64,000 nucleotides of DNA from NCBI GenBank assembly GCA_963576735.1, contig OY755170.1, positions 26,024,875 to 26,088,874 on the forward strand. The letters run 5' to 3'. Below, one piece after another: positions 23,862-35,788 of the stretch (its first letter is position 1; the number at the start of each line of letters is the position of its first letter). The position numbers and the translations under genes are program-made. The notes under the pieces are model-generated. The model was given only the letters and a program-made list of their open reading frames with translations. It was not told where the DNA came from and did no database searches. This DNA is from Bedellia somnulentella (Eukaryota > Arthropoda > Insecta > Lepidoptera > Bedelliidae).

Positions 23862-24075
23862 GCCTCCGTCGTCTCGCGGTTAACCTTTTGGCTTCAAGTA
23901 CGGAGGTCTCGGGTTCGATCCCAGGCGGGTAAACGCACAAATGTAATTTGTAAGATTTAACCCAGTTTGAAGGATATGGCAGGCATGAAACACCTGATTG
24001 TCTGAATATTAAGATAAGGCCAGCGTGCATAAAGTAGGCTCGAGCCCCCTGGTGGGTCATATATGGGCTGTGAGG
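23862..24075 (+). mobile_element. SINE-C, copy 1
   Basis: A tRNA-like head GCCTCCGTCGTCTCGCGG...with box B GGGTTCGATCCC, a body containing GTAAGATTTAACCCAGTTTG, and the 3' end GAGCCCCCTGGTGGGTCATA...GGGCTGTGAGG. The sequence AACACT(GC) occurs at both edges. It is internally shorter than the 44020 copy. Confidence 0.8.
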
Positions 24076-24251
24076 AACACTGCATACTAGTAGTAATATT
24101 GTGATTTAAAACTCTATTGTTCAATTTAAGACCCCATTTGTCTAATTAGTAAGGGGTTCATTAATGGTCTTATCTAAATCATACTTTCAGTTACGTGTCC
24201 GAGAAGACAATTATTCGGCGCCTCACTAATTATTATAATTTAAAGCCTTAG

Positions 24252-24385
24252 TAGTGTCGGGTAAGAATACCACTACCCCATTTCTTCCTGTGGGTGTTTA
24301 TAGGAGGCGACTTAGGGTATTGGTGCTATTTATTATTGGCGATGCTGTTGGAGACCCATTACCAACAATAATTATTTGACAATGT
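24252..24385 (+). mobile_element. SINE-A, 3'-truncated or decayed
   Basis: TAGTGTCGGGTAAGAATACC, the GGAGGCGACTTAGGGTATTG block and GGAGACCCATTACCAACAA are recognisable. The 3' third is lost or decayed. Confidence 0.75.
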
Positions 24386-25252
24386 TATCCCAACTTTACT
24401 TCGAAAGTAATCTAACGTTGGGTAACAACAGTATTGTTACACATTGCATTTTTGTCACACAAAGAAAAAAAAATAGATAGCTAAGAAGTTTTAAAAGACC
24501 AGGTTCTTAGTAACGTATATTCATTGATCCCCTAACCTAAATAAGAAAAGAGCAAAAACGAGATAAGTAACAAAAGTATGTTAAACTGTTATCTATGCGT
24601 AATATTTTTATTAAACTTTTTGTTTTATTTATCCGATGAATCGTTAGATTCATATACTAATTATATTGTGAGCAGCGCTCGTAATGGACACCCGTCTCTC
24701 TTTACATTTCTACTTCATATCCTGTATTTTTACGAGTAGTTCTCAAAACTATGCTACATATTAAAAAGCTAATAATACATTATCAAGTCTTTTGTAATTT
24801 ATTAATTCAATAATGCCAGTATTTCTATAAGCATAACACACTAAAACATTAAATTAAAATGAAACAGAAAGACATAAAAGAATCAGCGAAAAACTGAACG
24901 AAATGTGACCATGACATGATATAAATATCGCATGACTCAACCGTGTGATTAGCCGTATGCTAAGCACCAAGCTATGCATTTTCCGCGTTGATAGCGAGGT
25001 GATGTCAATGGCATAGCGAGTGCGGCGACGCAATAGGCCGACCGACCGACGGTTCGTTACCGTTAGGAACCAGCTGCGTCCAGCGTGCTCAGCCGACTAT
25101 GAACTACCTGTGTTTTTGTCTGTTCAAAACATACGATAATTAACTTCAATGTGAGGGAACTTAGGAATATTACTGTTAGACGCATTGGGAACGGAGTTAA
25201 AAATCGGTTTTTATTGATACATCATATACTTCGCATTGCATTCGCATTACAT
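24386..25252. other. Unassigned, with a GC-rich patch at 24905-25120
   Basis: In an AT-rich intron, the patch around 25000-25100 has many CpG dinucleotides and a short (CCGA)n run. No open frame or splice-bounded exon was recognised. It could be an alternative first exon or regulatory island of DIP2, but nothing proves this. Confidence 0.35.
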
Positions 25253-25502
25253 GCTGTGTTTTGCCGGCTTAGAATAGCACTACCCCATTTCTTCCGGTGG
25301 GTGTACGTAAGAGGCAACTAACGGTATTGGGGGATTTTAAGGGATTTTTGGGCGATGCGGTTGGAGACCCATCACCAACAACCTTTATTTTACCATCTTT
25401 TCCCCACACAAGTTTCGAAAAGTGGCTGAGAAATTTCTTATTCCTTGGCTCTGGCTACCCCTTCTAGGGATTTATAGCCGTGAGTATATGTATGTATGTA
25501 TG
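25253..25502 (+). mobile_element. SINE-A, full length
   Basis: From GCTGTGTTTTGCCGGC to GCCGTGAGTATATGTATGTA, with all internal blocks present and few changes from the 20918 copy. Confidence 0.9.
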
Positions 25503-25841
25503 CATACGTGAAGTACTAGTTGTTATCACTACGCAGCGTTTCGACCGTTGGTACCTGTTGTTCGTAAAACTGAGTTATTTATCCTCATCTAATTAATTAA
25601 TTTAAATACCAAAATTACGGATTTTACATACTTCGCTAATTCTGTTACAAACAAAAGATAATAAAATTAACTAATACATAGAATGACAATGATGAATGCA
25701 ATATCATTTAATTCCAATAATTAAGAATAATTTAATATTAATGCACAAAAACTACAAAAAGACAAGAAATACCTAAACAAATTGCAATAATCTATTGAAA
25801 ACACAAACTATAATAACGCATGTAACATAGAACTCTTTAAA

Positions 25842-26082
25842 CATACATACATACATACATATACTCACGGCTATAATTCCCTAGAAGGGGTAGCCAGAGC
25901 TTAGGAACTAGAAGTTCCTCAGCCACTTTTGGAAGTTGAGTGGGGAAAAGGCGGTAAAATAAAGGTTTTTGGTGATGGGTCTCCAACCGCATCGGCCAAA
26001 AATCCAATAAAAAGACCCAAGCCCCTTAGTCGCCTCTTACGACACCCGTGGGTAGAAAGAGGTAGCGACATTATAAGCCGGC
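25842..26082 (-). mobile_element. SINE-A with 10-bp target-site duplication
   Basis: Minus orientation, lacking only the outermost head (ends at GCCGGC). It is flanked by ACTCTTTAAA at 25832-25841 and 26083-26092. The adjacent open frames on both strands are shadows of the repeat. Confidence 0.92.
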
Positions 26083-26545
26083 ACTCTTTAAAAAAATTTA
26101 TAATTTGTACTCGTGCTATTAAGAAATACTTCGACATGTTTTTACCGTGAGATAGAAACGCTAGAAGAGATATTAAATACACTCGTGTACGATACACACA
26201 AAAAAGAAGAAGGAATATGCAAATATTTATGTTTGTAAACATTTGGAGCGGACATTATCGAGTTGTTGATTAGATAACAGCACGTACGTTATCACCGGAC
26301 CGAGATTGGAATTAGATATAGATAATTTATTTCTATCACCACTTTTCAAAACGAGACACTGTAACGACTTTACATAAAGGCGCCCTTATATTTATCCAAG
26401 TAGACATCTAAATACTCGATTTAAGTTGGACCATTGGAATGTCGTTCATACAAAATAGCATACAAATTAAAGCCAAAACTGTTTACACCATCCGAGTAGC
26501 TTCCAATTACAACAACTACTACGATAATGTAAACTCTCAATCTCA

Positions 26546-26796
26546 AAACGTTCACGCCGTATATCCCCGAAGGGGTTGGCTACTTCTGAACATCACGTGA
26601 CATCATCACTTTGCTTGAACAGTGTACTCACTGCACTCACGGGCAGTCAAATCGCCGTTTTGTACGAGAGAGTTATACAAATGACTAAGTGAGCCACAAC
26701 TGAGCATAACACAACTGAGCCACGTGGGTTCCCTCACGATGATTAGCCTCACCGTTAGCAACCATGGTAAATTTACCACACATATATCTTAAGATA
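26546..26796 (-). mobile_element. SINE-B, diverged, head missing
   Basis: The 3' end (ACGTTCACGCCGTATATCCCC, read on plus) and the body (CTGAACATCACGTGAC, CGCCGTTTTGTACGA, CACGTGGGTTCCCTCACGAT, AACCATGGTAAATT) are present. It stops at the MITE that begins at 26797, before the tRNA-like head. Confidence 0.8.
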
Positions 26797-26951
26797 CCCT
26801 GATTCGTATCTTTTGCAAACACGATTGTGTCGCAAGTTGCAATATTGTCGCTGTCAAAACTGTCAAATTGCATACATTTTTTTGGACATTGACAGCGATA
26901 ATAATGCAACGTGCGACACAATCGACGGTCGCTAAAGATACATAATCAGGG
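26797..26951. mobile_element. MITE family M, copy 2
   Basis: 155 bp with terminal inverted repeats of about 60 bp. The left arm (26797-26857) runs from CCCTGATTCGTATC to GTCGCTGTCAA; the right arm (26889-26951) is its imperfect complement. The core is about 30 bp. A clear target-site duplication was not identified. Confidence 0.82.
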
Positions 26952-27404
26952 GGCCGGTCATAAAGCCTTCATAAAAGTATATTATTGTCGCCTTGGCTTA
27001 GTCCAGTCTAACCGTTTAGTCAACTTAAAAAACGTTAAAATAATATACAAATTTCGCTACTTATATTTTAATCTAAAGACGTCTACCTCTATTGCCACTC
27101 GTTTTTTATCAGCCTAGTGAAAGAAGAGGCTTGGTCAACTCGTCTTCAATAACATTCTTTCAGACCTTTTTCTATTTAACTTAGTCTATGTCTGCTTATT
27201 ATTATTGTATTGTATTCTATAACATTCTGTCGATTTACCGACACCTAAGCGATGCAACATTATTGTCATCTGAAGTTTGTTACCAATATTTGAGTGGTTT
27301 AGATTCTAAGGAAAGTCACAAAACTGTTAAAAACCTATTAAACTAAATTAGTATATTTTGGGTATTTTATCGGGTATTACTTATTATAATATAAATTAAT
27401 TACT

Positions 27405-27588
27405 AAGGGTATTGGGACTTTTTATTGCATTTTTGGGCGATGCGGTTGGAGACCCATCACCAAAAACCTTTATTTTACCACCTTTTCCCCACTCAACTTC
27501 TAAAAGTGGCTGCGGAATTTATCGTTCCTTGGCTCTGGCTACCCCTTCTAGGGAATTATAGCCGTGAGTATACGTATGTATGTATGTA
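27405..27588 (+). mobile_element. SINE-A, 5'-truncated
   Basis: It begins at ACTAAGGGTATTGGGACTTT and continues through all downstream blocks to GTGAGTATACGTATGTATGTA. Confidence 0.9.
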
Positions 27589-27736
27589 ATATACTTTGAA
27601 TACATAAATATATATAATATAAATTAAACGATTTTAAAGTATAAATTTAAATGGTGATTAATATAACAAAGAATTTGGGAATAAATGTTTGTTTATATAG
27701 GATCAGAATTAAATTGAACACAACGAAAATAGTACA

Positions 27737-27985
27737 TACATACATACATATACGCACGTCTATAAATCCCTAGATGGGGTAGCCAGAGCTAAGGAATCAG
27801 AAATTCCTCAGCCACTTTTGGAAAGTTAAGTGGGGAAAAGATGGTAAAATAAAGGTTGTTGGTGATGGGGCTCCAACCGCATCGCCCAAAAATCCCTTAA
27901 TAGCCCCAATACCGTTAGTCGCCTCTTACGTACACCCGCCGGAAGAATTGGGGTAGTGCTATTCTAAGCCGACACTACACAGCAC
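27737..27985 (-). mobile_element. SINE-A, full length, with target-site duplication
   Basis: All blocks are present in minus orientation. It is flanked by AAAATAGTA at 27728-27736 and 27986-27994. Confidence 0.92.
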
Positions 27986-28001
27986 AAAATAGTATATATA
28001 T

Positions 28002-28046
28002 AATAATAAAATCACTATACGAAAATAGTATAGTGATTTTATTATT
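28002..28046. repeat. Perfect 18-bp inverted repeat with 9-bp loop
   Basis: AATAATAAAATCACTATA (28002-28019) pairs perfectly with 28029-28046; the loop is CGAAAATAG. The right arm sequence recurs in part at 28465-28489. It lies just outside the SINE-A target-site duplication. Confidence 0.95.
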
Positions 28047-28490
28047 CTTTTCTATATAATACAGGCATATTGAACTCAATATACGCCAGAACATCTAGTG
28101 CTGGTAATGGTAACTCATTTCTCCATGACAACATATATAATTATGTCACTACTTACAACCCCTACGCATATAGAGCGAGATGGCTCAGCGAGCCTGTATA
28201 ATCGTAGTATTTTTAAGCTGTAAAAAACCTTCGGAATAACATCCAAAACTAGGTCGCCATCACAAGAACTTCTCTCACATTGTTAATTCCAGGAACAAGA
28301 AAAGCTCGTTGTTTTTAGCGTCAACGTAATACATTATGCTGTTTCACATTCAGCTTCTCATTACCTCTTTTTGAATGCATTTATCTTATAAACCAGTCGC
28401 AAGGTATTATTCTAAGTTTGGAACAGTTATGTATATATATTTTATGATTCTATTCTGATAATGTGTAGTGATTTTATTATATTCTTTGAT

Positions 28491-28710
28491 GCTGTTTAGT
28501 GTCGGCTTTGAATAGCACTGCCCCATTTCTTCCCGTGGGCGTTTGTAAGAGCTTTTCAAGTAATTTTAGGCGATGCGGATGGAGACCCATCACCAAAAAC
28601 CTTTACTATTCAACTTTTCCCCACTAAACTTACAAAAGTGGAGAGGAATTTCTTATTTCGAAGCTCTGAATACCTCTTCTAGAGATTTATAGCCGTGAGT
28701 AAATGTATGT
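28491..28710 (+). mobile_element. SINE-A with internal deletion
   Basis: From GCTGTTTAGTGTCGGC to GTGAGTAAATGTATGT, lacking part of the GGCGACTAACGG...GGGGC segment. TATTCTTT occurs near both edges. Confidence 0.85.
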
Positions 28711-30129
28711 CTATTCTTTACGACTGTTCCTTACAGGATAAAGTATTAGTATCTACGGTTTTACTGAAAGTTCAACACCGTCCAATTTAAAATAAACCAT
28801 TGGCCACCAATCCGTGTTAACTTCATTATGTACTGCTTAATCTACTGCAACTAAACCGGACATTTAACTTATTCTTTCTAACTGCTAGCCTATTAATATT
28901 AATATAAACAGAAGTAGAATAAGCCAACTTCCACAAAAATATTGCTAAAGCGTGTTAAAAATAGTTAAAATACTTGTTAACGCATGAGATTACAATAGCA
29001 CAACATGAATGAAGCAAAATAACGATTATATACTGTTAATGGCAGCCTAGTATTCGGACACAATACGGAGCGTTTCGTTAATTAACGGTTTGGCATTTCG
29101 ATTAAACTATTCACGGCGAAAACCGTGCGCTCAATATTCTGAATACGACGAATACTTTTTCAATTACGGGTTTGAACCTCTGCAGAGCTCTGTTGCGAAT
29201 TGCGAATATCAAAAACAACTATCCTGAACAACCTGGATACACAAGAGCAGCTATGCCGGATTGAATAACTTCAGTAAAAAGGTTTTTACGTTTGTTTTAT
29301 AATCTACGTTGTACACAGAATTGTAGTGGGTTAATCAAGAGTTCCGAGAATTTATAACACATTGCATCAGTATCGAAAATAAACAAAGTTTTTTCACGTA
29401 TTTTCTTTATTTTTTCATGTGTATGCATACAACTCACGGCTATAAATCCCGAAAATGAGGTTCCCAAACAAGGGATTTAGAATTAGAAATTATTCAGCCA
29501 GTTTTGGAAGTTAATAAGGGAAAATTAAAAAAGATAAGATAAAGTAAAGTATCATTGGTGGGTCTCCAGCCGCTACACCCACGCCCACCAAATGGGGAAG
29601 TGCTATTCTAAGCTGACGCTAATTCTCTCAGATCTGTTTTTCGTTTTATTTCGAAAACACATTTGGTTAATTTTATATTTCCATCTTCAGAGTAAAAAGA
29701 TCATTTACTTCATTTTCTAATTTTAGAATACAAGCGGGCCTAGTTACAATTAAACTAGCACTTACACCACCTACATTTTATTTGCTCTAGACTTGAATCA
29801 GAGAAACATTCGAGAAGTTTTAGTTAGTCAACTTTTGTTATCTTTTATCTAAGGCCTTATAAAGTTACTGAGCAATGACATTATAATTAATTTAAGTATT
29901 AATACTTTTACTTTGAGCGATGAAAAGCAACGAGGCAGTTCTCTGAAGAGTCTTAGTAAGAGTTTTCAGAGAGCTAGGATGTTTAATGCATCAGGTTCTT
30001 AAGAAACTTCACATTCAAATTCACTACATACTGAAAATTATATCAAGAACATTTTACTAACAGAGCCATGATATTCGCTAGTAATATTAATAAAGATAAA
30101 ATAGTTCTGATTATATTATATTATTGATA
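28711..30129. other. Unassigned except a decayed SINE-A at 29428-29615
   Basis: A minus-strand SINE-A piece is visible (ACTCACGGCTATAAATCCCG to GAAGTGCTATTCTAAGCTGA) with an internal deletion. The remainder shows no exon or repeat. Confidence 0.55.
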
Positions 30130-30384
30130 GCCGTATAGTGTCAGCTTAGAATAACACTACCCCATTTCTACCCGTGGGTGATCGTAAGAGGCGACTAAGG
30201 GTATAGGGGCTTATTAAGTGATTTTTGGGCGATGTGGTTGGAGACCCGTCACCAAAAACATTTATTATTACCATCTTTTCCCCAATCAACTTCCAAAAGT
30301 GGCTGAGGAATTTTTCATTTCAAAGCTCTGGCTACCCCGTTAAGGGATTTATAGCCGTGAGTATATGTATGTATGTATGTATGT
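30130..30384 (+). mobile_element. SINE-A, full length
   Basis: From GCCGTATAGTGTCAGC to GTGAGTATATG with five ATGT units at the tail; all internal blocks are recognisable. Confidence 0.9.
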
Positions 30385-31036
30385 TCTGATTTAGGTAAAT
30401 GATGTACGTAATGTTCAGAGGTATGAATACTTCTTCTGGAATAAACGGGGTGATCATTGGAGTATGATTGGGTCACACATAAAAATTGTCAAATAGCAAA
30501 CATCACTATATATTGAAAGCCAGTTAATTAAAATAAAACTAGCATGGCCGTTCCACCAGTCAGTAGGACAAATAAAGCAGTGTTGTTATAACAAATATTA
30601 GTGAGGAGCGAACAAGTAGATATAAACGATTAAGATAACTCGATTAAAGATAATACAGAATTCCGATTACAACATGCATCCAGATTATTCTAAGTAGTAC
30701 GATTATCTAGTTTGACCGTTTAACAAGAACACTGTGTTCTGCAATGAACTTCCGAGAATAATTACAGATTCTATTGGAAATCCAGCGTAAGTTATAATAA
30801 AAGACCCAATAATCAAATAATAACACCCAAAAAGGACGACAGTACAGTTTGTCCAAGTACGTTTTCTCATCAAAAAATATTTTATCTTTTTTCAATTTAA
30901 TATAAATTGCCAACTAATTTTAATTTGAAAGTATATACCTAATTTGATAACACATGTACTGTACGTGCAAAATGTCAACACTAACGCGGCTTTAAAGAAC
31001 AAGGCAGTATAAGACTTTTATTTAGTACTCATTGTA

Positions 31037-31405
31037 AACATATACGTAAAAACATAAACATAAACGTTCACGCCGCATATCCCCGAAGGGGTTGGCAGAG
31101 GTACTAATACTTCTGAACATCACGTGACTTTGTCACCTGGTGTTCAGAGTACCCACGTTTTGCATGGACAGTGTACTCACGTGATAGGGGGCAGGCCTAT
31201 CGCCGTTTTGTACGAATACACTGTCACATGACTAAGTACAACTCAGCCATGTGGGTTTCCTCACGATGTTTTCCCTCAACCATGATAAATTAACCACACA
31301 TATGTCTTTAGAAAAGACAAATTGGTGTAGGCCCGACCCAGGATTTGAACACTAGTCGTTTGCACGATAACCGAGTGTTCTACCCACTGGGCTATCACGG
31401 TTGCA
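31037..31405 (-). mobile_element. SINE-B, full length reference copy
   Basis: About 350 bp. On the minus strand it starts with a tRNA-like head: box A TAGCCCAGTGGG and box B GTTCAAATCC. It continues through an anonymous body and ends with the hairpin CCAACCCCTTCGGGG, GGCGTGAACG and a (TTTATG)n tail. It is flanked by the 11-bp duplication TACTCATTGTA at 31026-31036 and 31406-31416. Confidence 0.92.
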
Positions 31406-32094
31406 TACTCATTGTATCTGACCAAAATTTTACTTTATACACAAATATTACGTGTTCTGTGGTTTTTGTATATCTATCCAACAAAATCGTAACTTAGCGA
31501 TGTGTTTCACCACCCATTACGATATAATATGCATTTAGAGTTGATCCTATTGTTCAACAGTACATACTATTTCGCAGTAATAAAGCTGTGGTCTTATGCA
31601 ATTCCTCAGCTTTGTAGCAAAGATGAAGTTCTGCTCAGTACAGCTTTGAAGTAGTTGTACTTCTACCACATAGTTACAATAGAAATGCTTTGCCTTTGAT
31701 ACACTGCCTTTGACAGGATCGGGATTACCAACTCCCGAGCTATTCGTGTGTTGTTGCAGCAAATACACTGATAGTATGTGGATCCGACTAGATTGTATTA
31801 CTGAAACAATGTGATTGCAACTTGATGCTGCAAACACATGTATTTGACACTGGTTCGTATTAAATTCAGCTAGATTGCATGTCACGTTTGTGTTATCAAA
31901 ATGTATTTAGCGCTCATTTCATGACTATATTTGTTTATATAGAGTAAGCGATAGATTAGTTACCCTTATTACACCTAACCGCCCTCTTTTTGCTTAGTAT
32001 TTTATACTTCTTCTCGTGGGGAAAAAAATGAGCTATTTACATGTTTATTGTTATTTAAAGCCCCTATCGATATTATCAACAGATAAAATTTAAG

Positions 32095-32195
32095 ATAATG
32101 TGCTAAAAAAGTATGCGTCTAAAGGTAACAAGAATAAAATGGCATGTGTGAAAATGTTCAATAGAACATGGCATGTATGAAAATGTGCAATCTTT
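32095..32195 (+). mobile_element. RTE-like LINE relic
   Basis: GTGCTAAAAAAGTATGCGTC followed by AACAAGAATAAAATGGCATG resembles the GTGCTCAAAAAGGCAGGCGT segment of RTE 3' fragments. It contains an internal short duplication around GGCATGTGTGAAAATGT. Weak. Confidence 0.45.
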
Positions 32196-32444
32196 AATAA
32201 ATCTGTTACTTCAACAGATCAAATTAAGCTATCATCCAGAGTAAGTACGATCGACAATATGATTCCTTTTGCCGATAGAAAAATTCCACTTAACTTTTTT
32301 CCATTTTTGGAAATTACGTAAGATACTAGCTACTTATACAATATATTTTATCGAAAATATAGGCAATATTTTATACAGAAATTAAGTCTACGTGGAGGTA
32401 GTCGCAAGCAGAGGACTATTATACCATGACTAAGCAACAATCAT

Positions 32445-32520
32445 CCATATTCATCCATATGGAATCAAAACCCGCAACCTTTGGATCTAGAACCTAGTAA
32501 CATATCCACTAGGCCTCAGA
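32445..32520 (-). mobile_element. tRNA-like SINE relic
   Basis: On the minus strand GAGGCCTAGTGGATATG is followed by GGTTGCGGGTTTTGATTCC, a box A/box B arrangement. No complete cloverleaf can be drawn. Confidence 0.5.
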
Positions 32521-32879
32521 CGTCAACGATCGATGTTTTCAGGATATCAAAGGAAATATTTTAATAACTGTTTCGATTCTTCATTCTTTTTTAGACTTCA
32601 CTTCCCTACCAAGGAACGATATAATGAGTTAGAGATGAAGCAAAACGCAGTGAATACTTGTCTCCATACAACAGTTTGCAACAAATAACAACCTGTACAG
32701 CGAAACTTCTAACAATTAAATTTACCGTCCAATGACTTCGAGAAGACTACAAGTATATAACACGGAGAATAGAGAACTTGATATTTAAACTAAGTTTCCG
32801 TGCTCAAACTACTCAAATGGTAACTAGATGACACTTTATTCAAATTTACTTCTTATCTGTCTTCTCGTAATGCAGTTGA

Positions 32880-33170
32880 AATTATATCCCTCAGATCAGA
32901 AGTATATGTAAGGTTGTGTGATAGAGTGAGAAATAGTGTGATTCGTGAACTAGTAAGTGTGAAAGATGACGTAGTATACAAGATAGAAAAAGGAACGTCA
33001 AGGTAGTTTGGGCACATAGAGAGGAAGGATAAAAATAAAGTAGCGAAAGAGATATAGAGCCTATGTGGATGGTATTGTTAGTAGAGGACGGCTTCATGAA
33101 ACGTTTCTAGACCAGATGGAAAACGTTCTTATAAAGCCGAAGTGTAAAGAATAAAAGAGTATTTTTTGAG
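32880..33170 (+). mobile_element. RTE-like LINE, decayed RT C-terminal fragment
   Basis: The sequence matches the region encoding RVRNDVIRERCGVKDDIVRKIEK and RWFGHIERMD in the 55298-56262 element (here TGTGATAGAGTGAGAAATAG, GGGCACATAGAGAGG). It contains in-frame stops (for example a TAG in place of the tryptophan codon region). It runs into the GRGRLHETFLDQM-like C-terminus. Confidence 0.8.
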
Positions 33171-33228
33171 AGTATAAAGGGTTACTTTTGATATATTATA
33201 ATCCAAAAGCCTCAATAACACAAACCGA

Positions 33229-33254
33229 TGAGAGAGAGAGAGAGACAGAGAGAG
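33229..33254 (+). repeat. (GA)n microsatellite
   Basis: An interrupted GAGAGA run of 26 bp. Confidence 0.9.
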
Positions 33255-33302
33255 CCATAACCTTTATTTTAGTTACTTATACACTACCGTATGTTTTACA
33301 TT

Positions 33303-33548
33303 ACATACATACATATACTCACGGCTATGATTCACTAAAAGGGTAGCCAATGCTAAGAAATTAGAAATACCTCAGTCATTTTTGGAAGGTTGTGTGGGGA
33401 AAAGATAGTAAAATAAAGGTTGTTGGTGATGGGTCTCCAACCGCATCGCCCAAAAATCCCTTAAAAGCCCCTCTTACCGTTAGTCGCCTCTTATGTACAC
33501 CCACCGGAAGAAATGGGGTAGTGCTATTCTAAGCCGACACTAAACAGC
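33303..33548 (-). mobile_element. SINE-A, full length
   Basis: From the CATACATACATATACTCACG tail to GCCGACACTAAACAGC, with all blocks present in minus orientation. Confidence 0.9.
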
Positions 33549-34184
33549 ATATTAAAGTATTTATAAAGTAGTGAAGGTCTAAATGCCAGCAAAGGACAAA
33601 ATAGAATTTTAAATATAGCATCAAAGTGCTCTGTAAATCTAAATACAGGTGCAGCAGACAAAGAAATACAGACGAGCAGAAAATACATTTAGACTTTTTA
33701 CCTTAGTATAGAAGGGTTGCAGTAGTCTAATACAAAAATAAACTAACTAGGAAACTCTTTTAATAATAAAAATGGGACAATGTATCTCGCGTAGACATGC
33801 ATGCACTTTTAGCCGGCTGGTCGACCAACTTAGTACAATAGCGAGGGTGTTAGTAACATTTTCTACCTATGACATTCGCGCAGAATACAAAGCTAGTCAT
33901 ACATGAAAAGCAATCTTTCCAATTCCAAGAAATAAGCGAAGTGGTATGAAAGTAATTTGTTTTTACATTCTTCGAATAAAATACAGTAGGTTGTGTTGTT
34001 GTTTAATATTTTTCTCCTGTGTTTTTCTTATCGTCCACCAAGCATTATTTGATGATTTTTTACAAGAGGGCACTTGGGAAATTGGCTTACTATAATCTAT
34101 TGAAGTTTTTTAATGTTAAAATTCTCCGACAAAAATAATAATTTACGAACGTAAAGAAAGGCTAAGTATATTAAAAGCATTTGT

Positions 34185-34270
34185 ATCGGAAACCAAGTCG
34201 ATCGCAAGATTCGAACCCACGGCCACCGAACCCAAAAGGGACTCTTCTAGCTACTTCGTCGTGTGGCAAT
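34185..34270 (-). mobile_element. tRNA-like SINE relic
   Basis: The complement contains GTAGCTAGAAGAGTCCC and the box B GTGGGTTCGAATCTTGC. The acceptor-side pairing of a real tRNA is missing. Confidence 0.5.
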
Positions 34271-34530
34271 AATATTATTAAATAAAGTAGTCGGGGTAAA
34301 GCATAGTTTTGTTTGTGATGCGCGTTTGCAGCGTATATTTTCAAAGATGAGAAAAACTTCTATAATTATGCAATCCAACTTTTACACTTGCTAACGAGTT
34401 TAATATGAAAATGTTATTAAGCGCTTTCTTATGATCGCTTTTCATAAGTTTTCTAGTTAGTTTCTGAAGTCACGGGGCTTTTAACTTTTCTGGAATATTC
34501 TGCGTAATTCTCGTATTATATAAACACTAG

Positions 34531-35486
34531 TGGATCGTCCCAGCTTCGCACGGGTAGCGTTGTTTTTTTAAATATCTGAGGTTTCTTTCTTCAGTCACTG
34601 CTCAAGCATTGTGAAATTCAGCGCAATGTTTTCAATTTATTAAATTTATAGCCCTCCCTAAACAGTGTAGTTTGGTGATTTTGAATGCGCTTTAATGAAC
34701 GGTTAAGTATTTCCGTTTAATAGCAAATTTTGGAATAAACCGCTATGAAGTATTTATAAATAACAATCTAAAAAATAATTCATTACGTGATGTAGGATGC
34801 AACTACTGGCGCCATCTAGTATGTTATATGTAAATTAGTAAAGAAATGGTTTTGGTCACGGGCGCGATGGCTTATTTTTTTATGTATAATTTCGGTGTTT
34901 GTCTATCGATTTCTATGATTATTTTTTTATTGAATAGGTAATAATGTTACCTTTTTTAAATTAGGGATGAGTGAGAGGTTTACAAACGTAAGAGTAAACA
35001 AATATAATCAGAATGTTCCGAACTGCTAAGCTATCAGGAATTACACGTGTCATTGTGATTCAACCGTAAAAGATAGACATAAACTGTTGAGCATTTTTTT
35101 TTAGGTTATTTTATGAAGAATATTTCCGTCATACATAATTTCTATGTAAGTTTAACCATTAAGTCTGCACACGCGACGGAAGCTTAAAAAATGGAGTAAC
35201 TTCTCCCGTTTTCCCAAATTTTTCCCAAAATTCCCCTTTACTACTCTGCTGGAAAGTATACAAACACCTGCGCAGGAGTATGAAGAATAATTGTACCAAG
35301 TTTCGTTAAAATCCGTCGAGTAGTTTTTGTTTCCATAAGGAACATACAAACCGACAGACAGACAGACAGACAAAAATTTTACTGATTGCATTTTTGGCAT
35401 CAGTATCGATCCCTAATCATCACCTGATAGTTATTTTGAAAATATATTTCATGTACAGAATTGACCTCTCTACAGATTTATTATAA
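34531..35486 (+). mobile_element. Lepidopteran interspersed repeat, 'ACTAGTGG' family
   Basis: It starts CACTAGTGGATCGTCCCAGC followed by TTCGCACGGGTAGC. The 3' part has ACAAACCGACAGACAGACAG and CATAATTTC blocks typical of this class of degenerate repeat, ending near TTTATTATAAGTATAGAT. A similar head occurs at 39711. The family name is not known to me; the 3' half resembles the untranslated tail of CR1-like LINEs. No coding capacity remains. Confidence 0.6.
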
Positions 35487-35492
35487 GTATAG

Positions 35493-35788
35493 ATAAACGT
35501 TCACGCCGAATATCCCCGAAGGGGTTGGCAGAGGTACTAATACTTCTGAACATCACGTGACTTAGTCACCCGGTGTTCAGAGTACCCACGTTTTGTATGG
35601 ACAGTGTACTCACGTGATAGGGGGCAGGCCTATCGCCGTTTTGTACGAATACACTGTCACATGACTAAGTACAACTCAGCCATGTGGGTTTCCTCACGAT
35701 GTTTTTCCTCACCGTTAACAACCATGATAAATTAACCACACATATGTCTTTAGAAAAGACAAATTGGTGTAGGCCCAATCCGGGATTT
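35493..35788 (-). mobile_element. SINE-B, head truncated
   Basis: Very similar to the 31037 copy from the 3' end (ATAAACGTTCACGCCG) to the start of the tRNA-like part (GGCCCAATCCGGGATTTCG), where homology stops. Truncation of the 5' end is usual for target-primed insertions. Confidence 0.88.

Noticed and set aside
25919..26242. Overlapping open frames on both strands (107 and 73 codons)
   Set aside because: Both lie over a SINE-A copy; the same peptides (GDGSPTASAKNPIK and the like) recur at 4562-4792 and 60080-60295 in other SINE-A copies.
31547..31885. 112-codon minus-strand open frame, the longest unassigned one
   Set aside because: No recognisable domain or repeat, no clear splice signals, no start context. 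Its size is near the limit expected by chance, so I did not list it as a gene. A protein search would decide.
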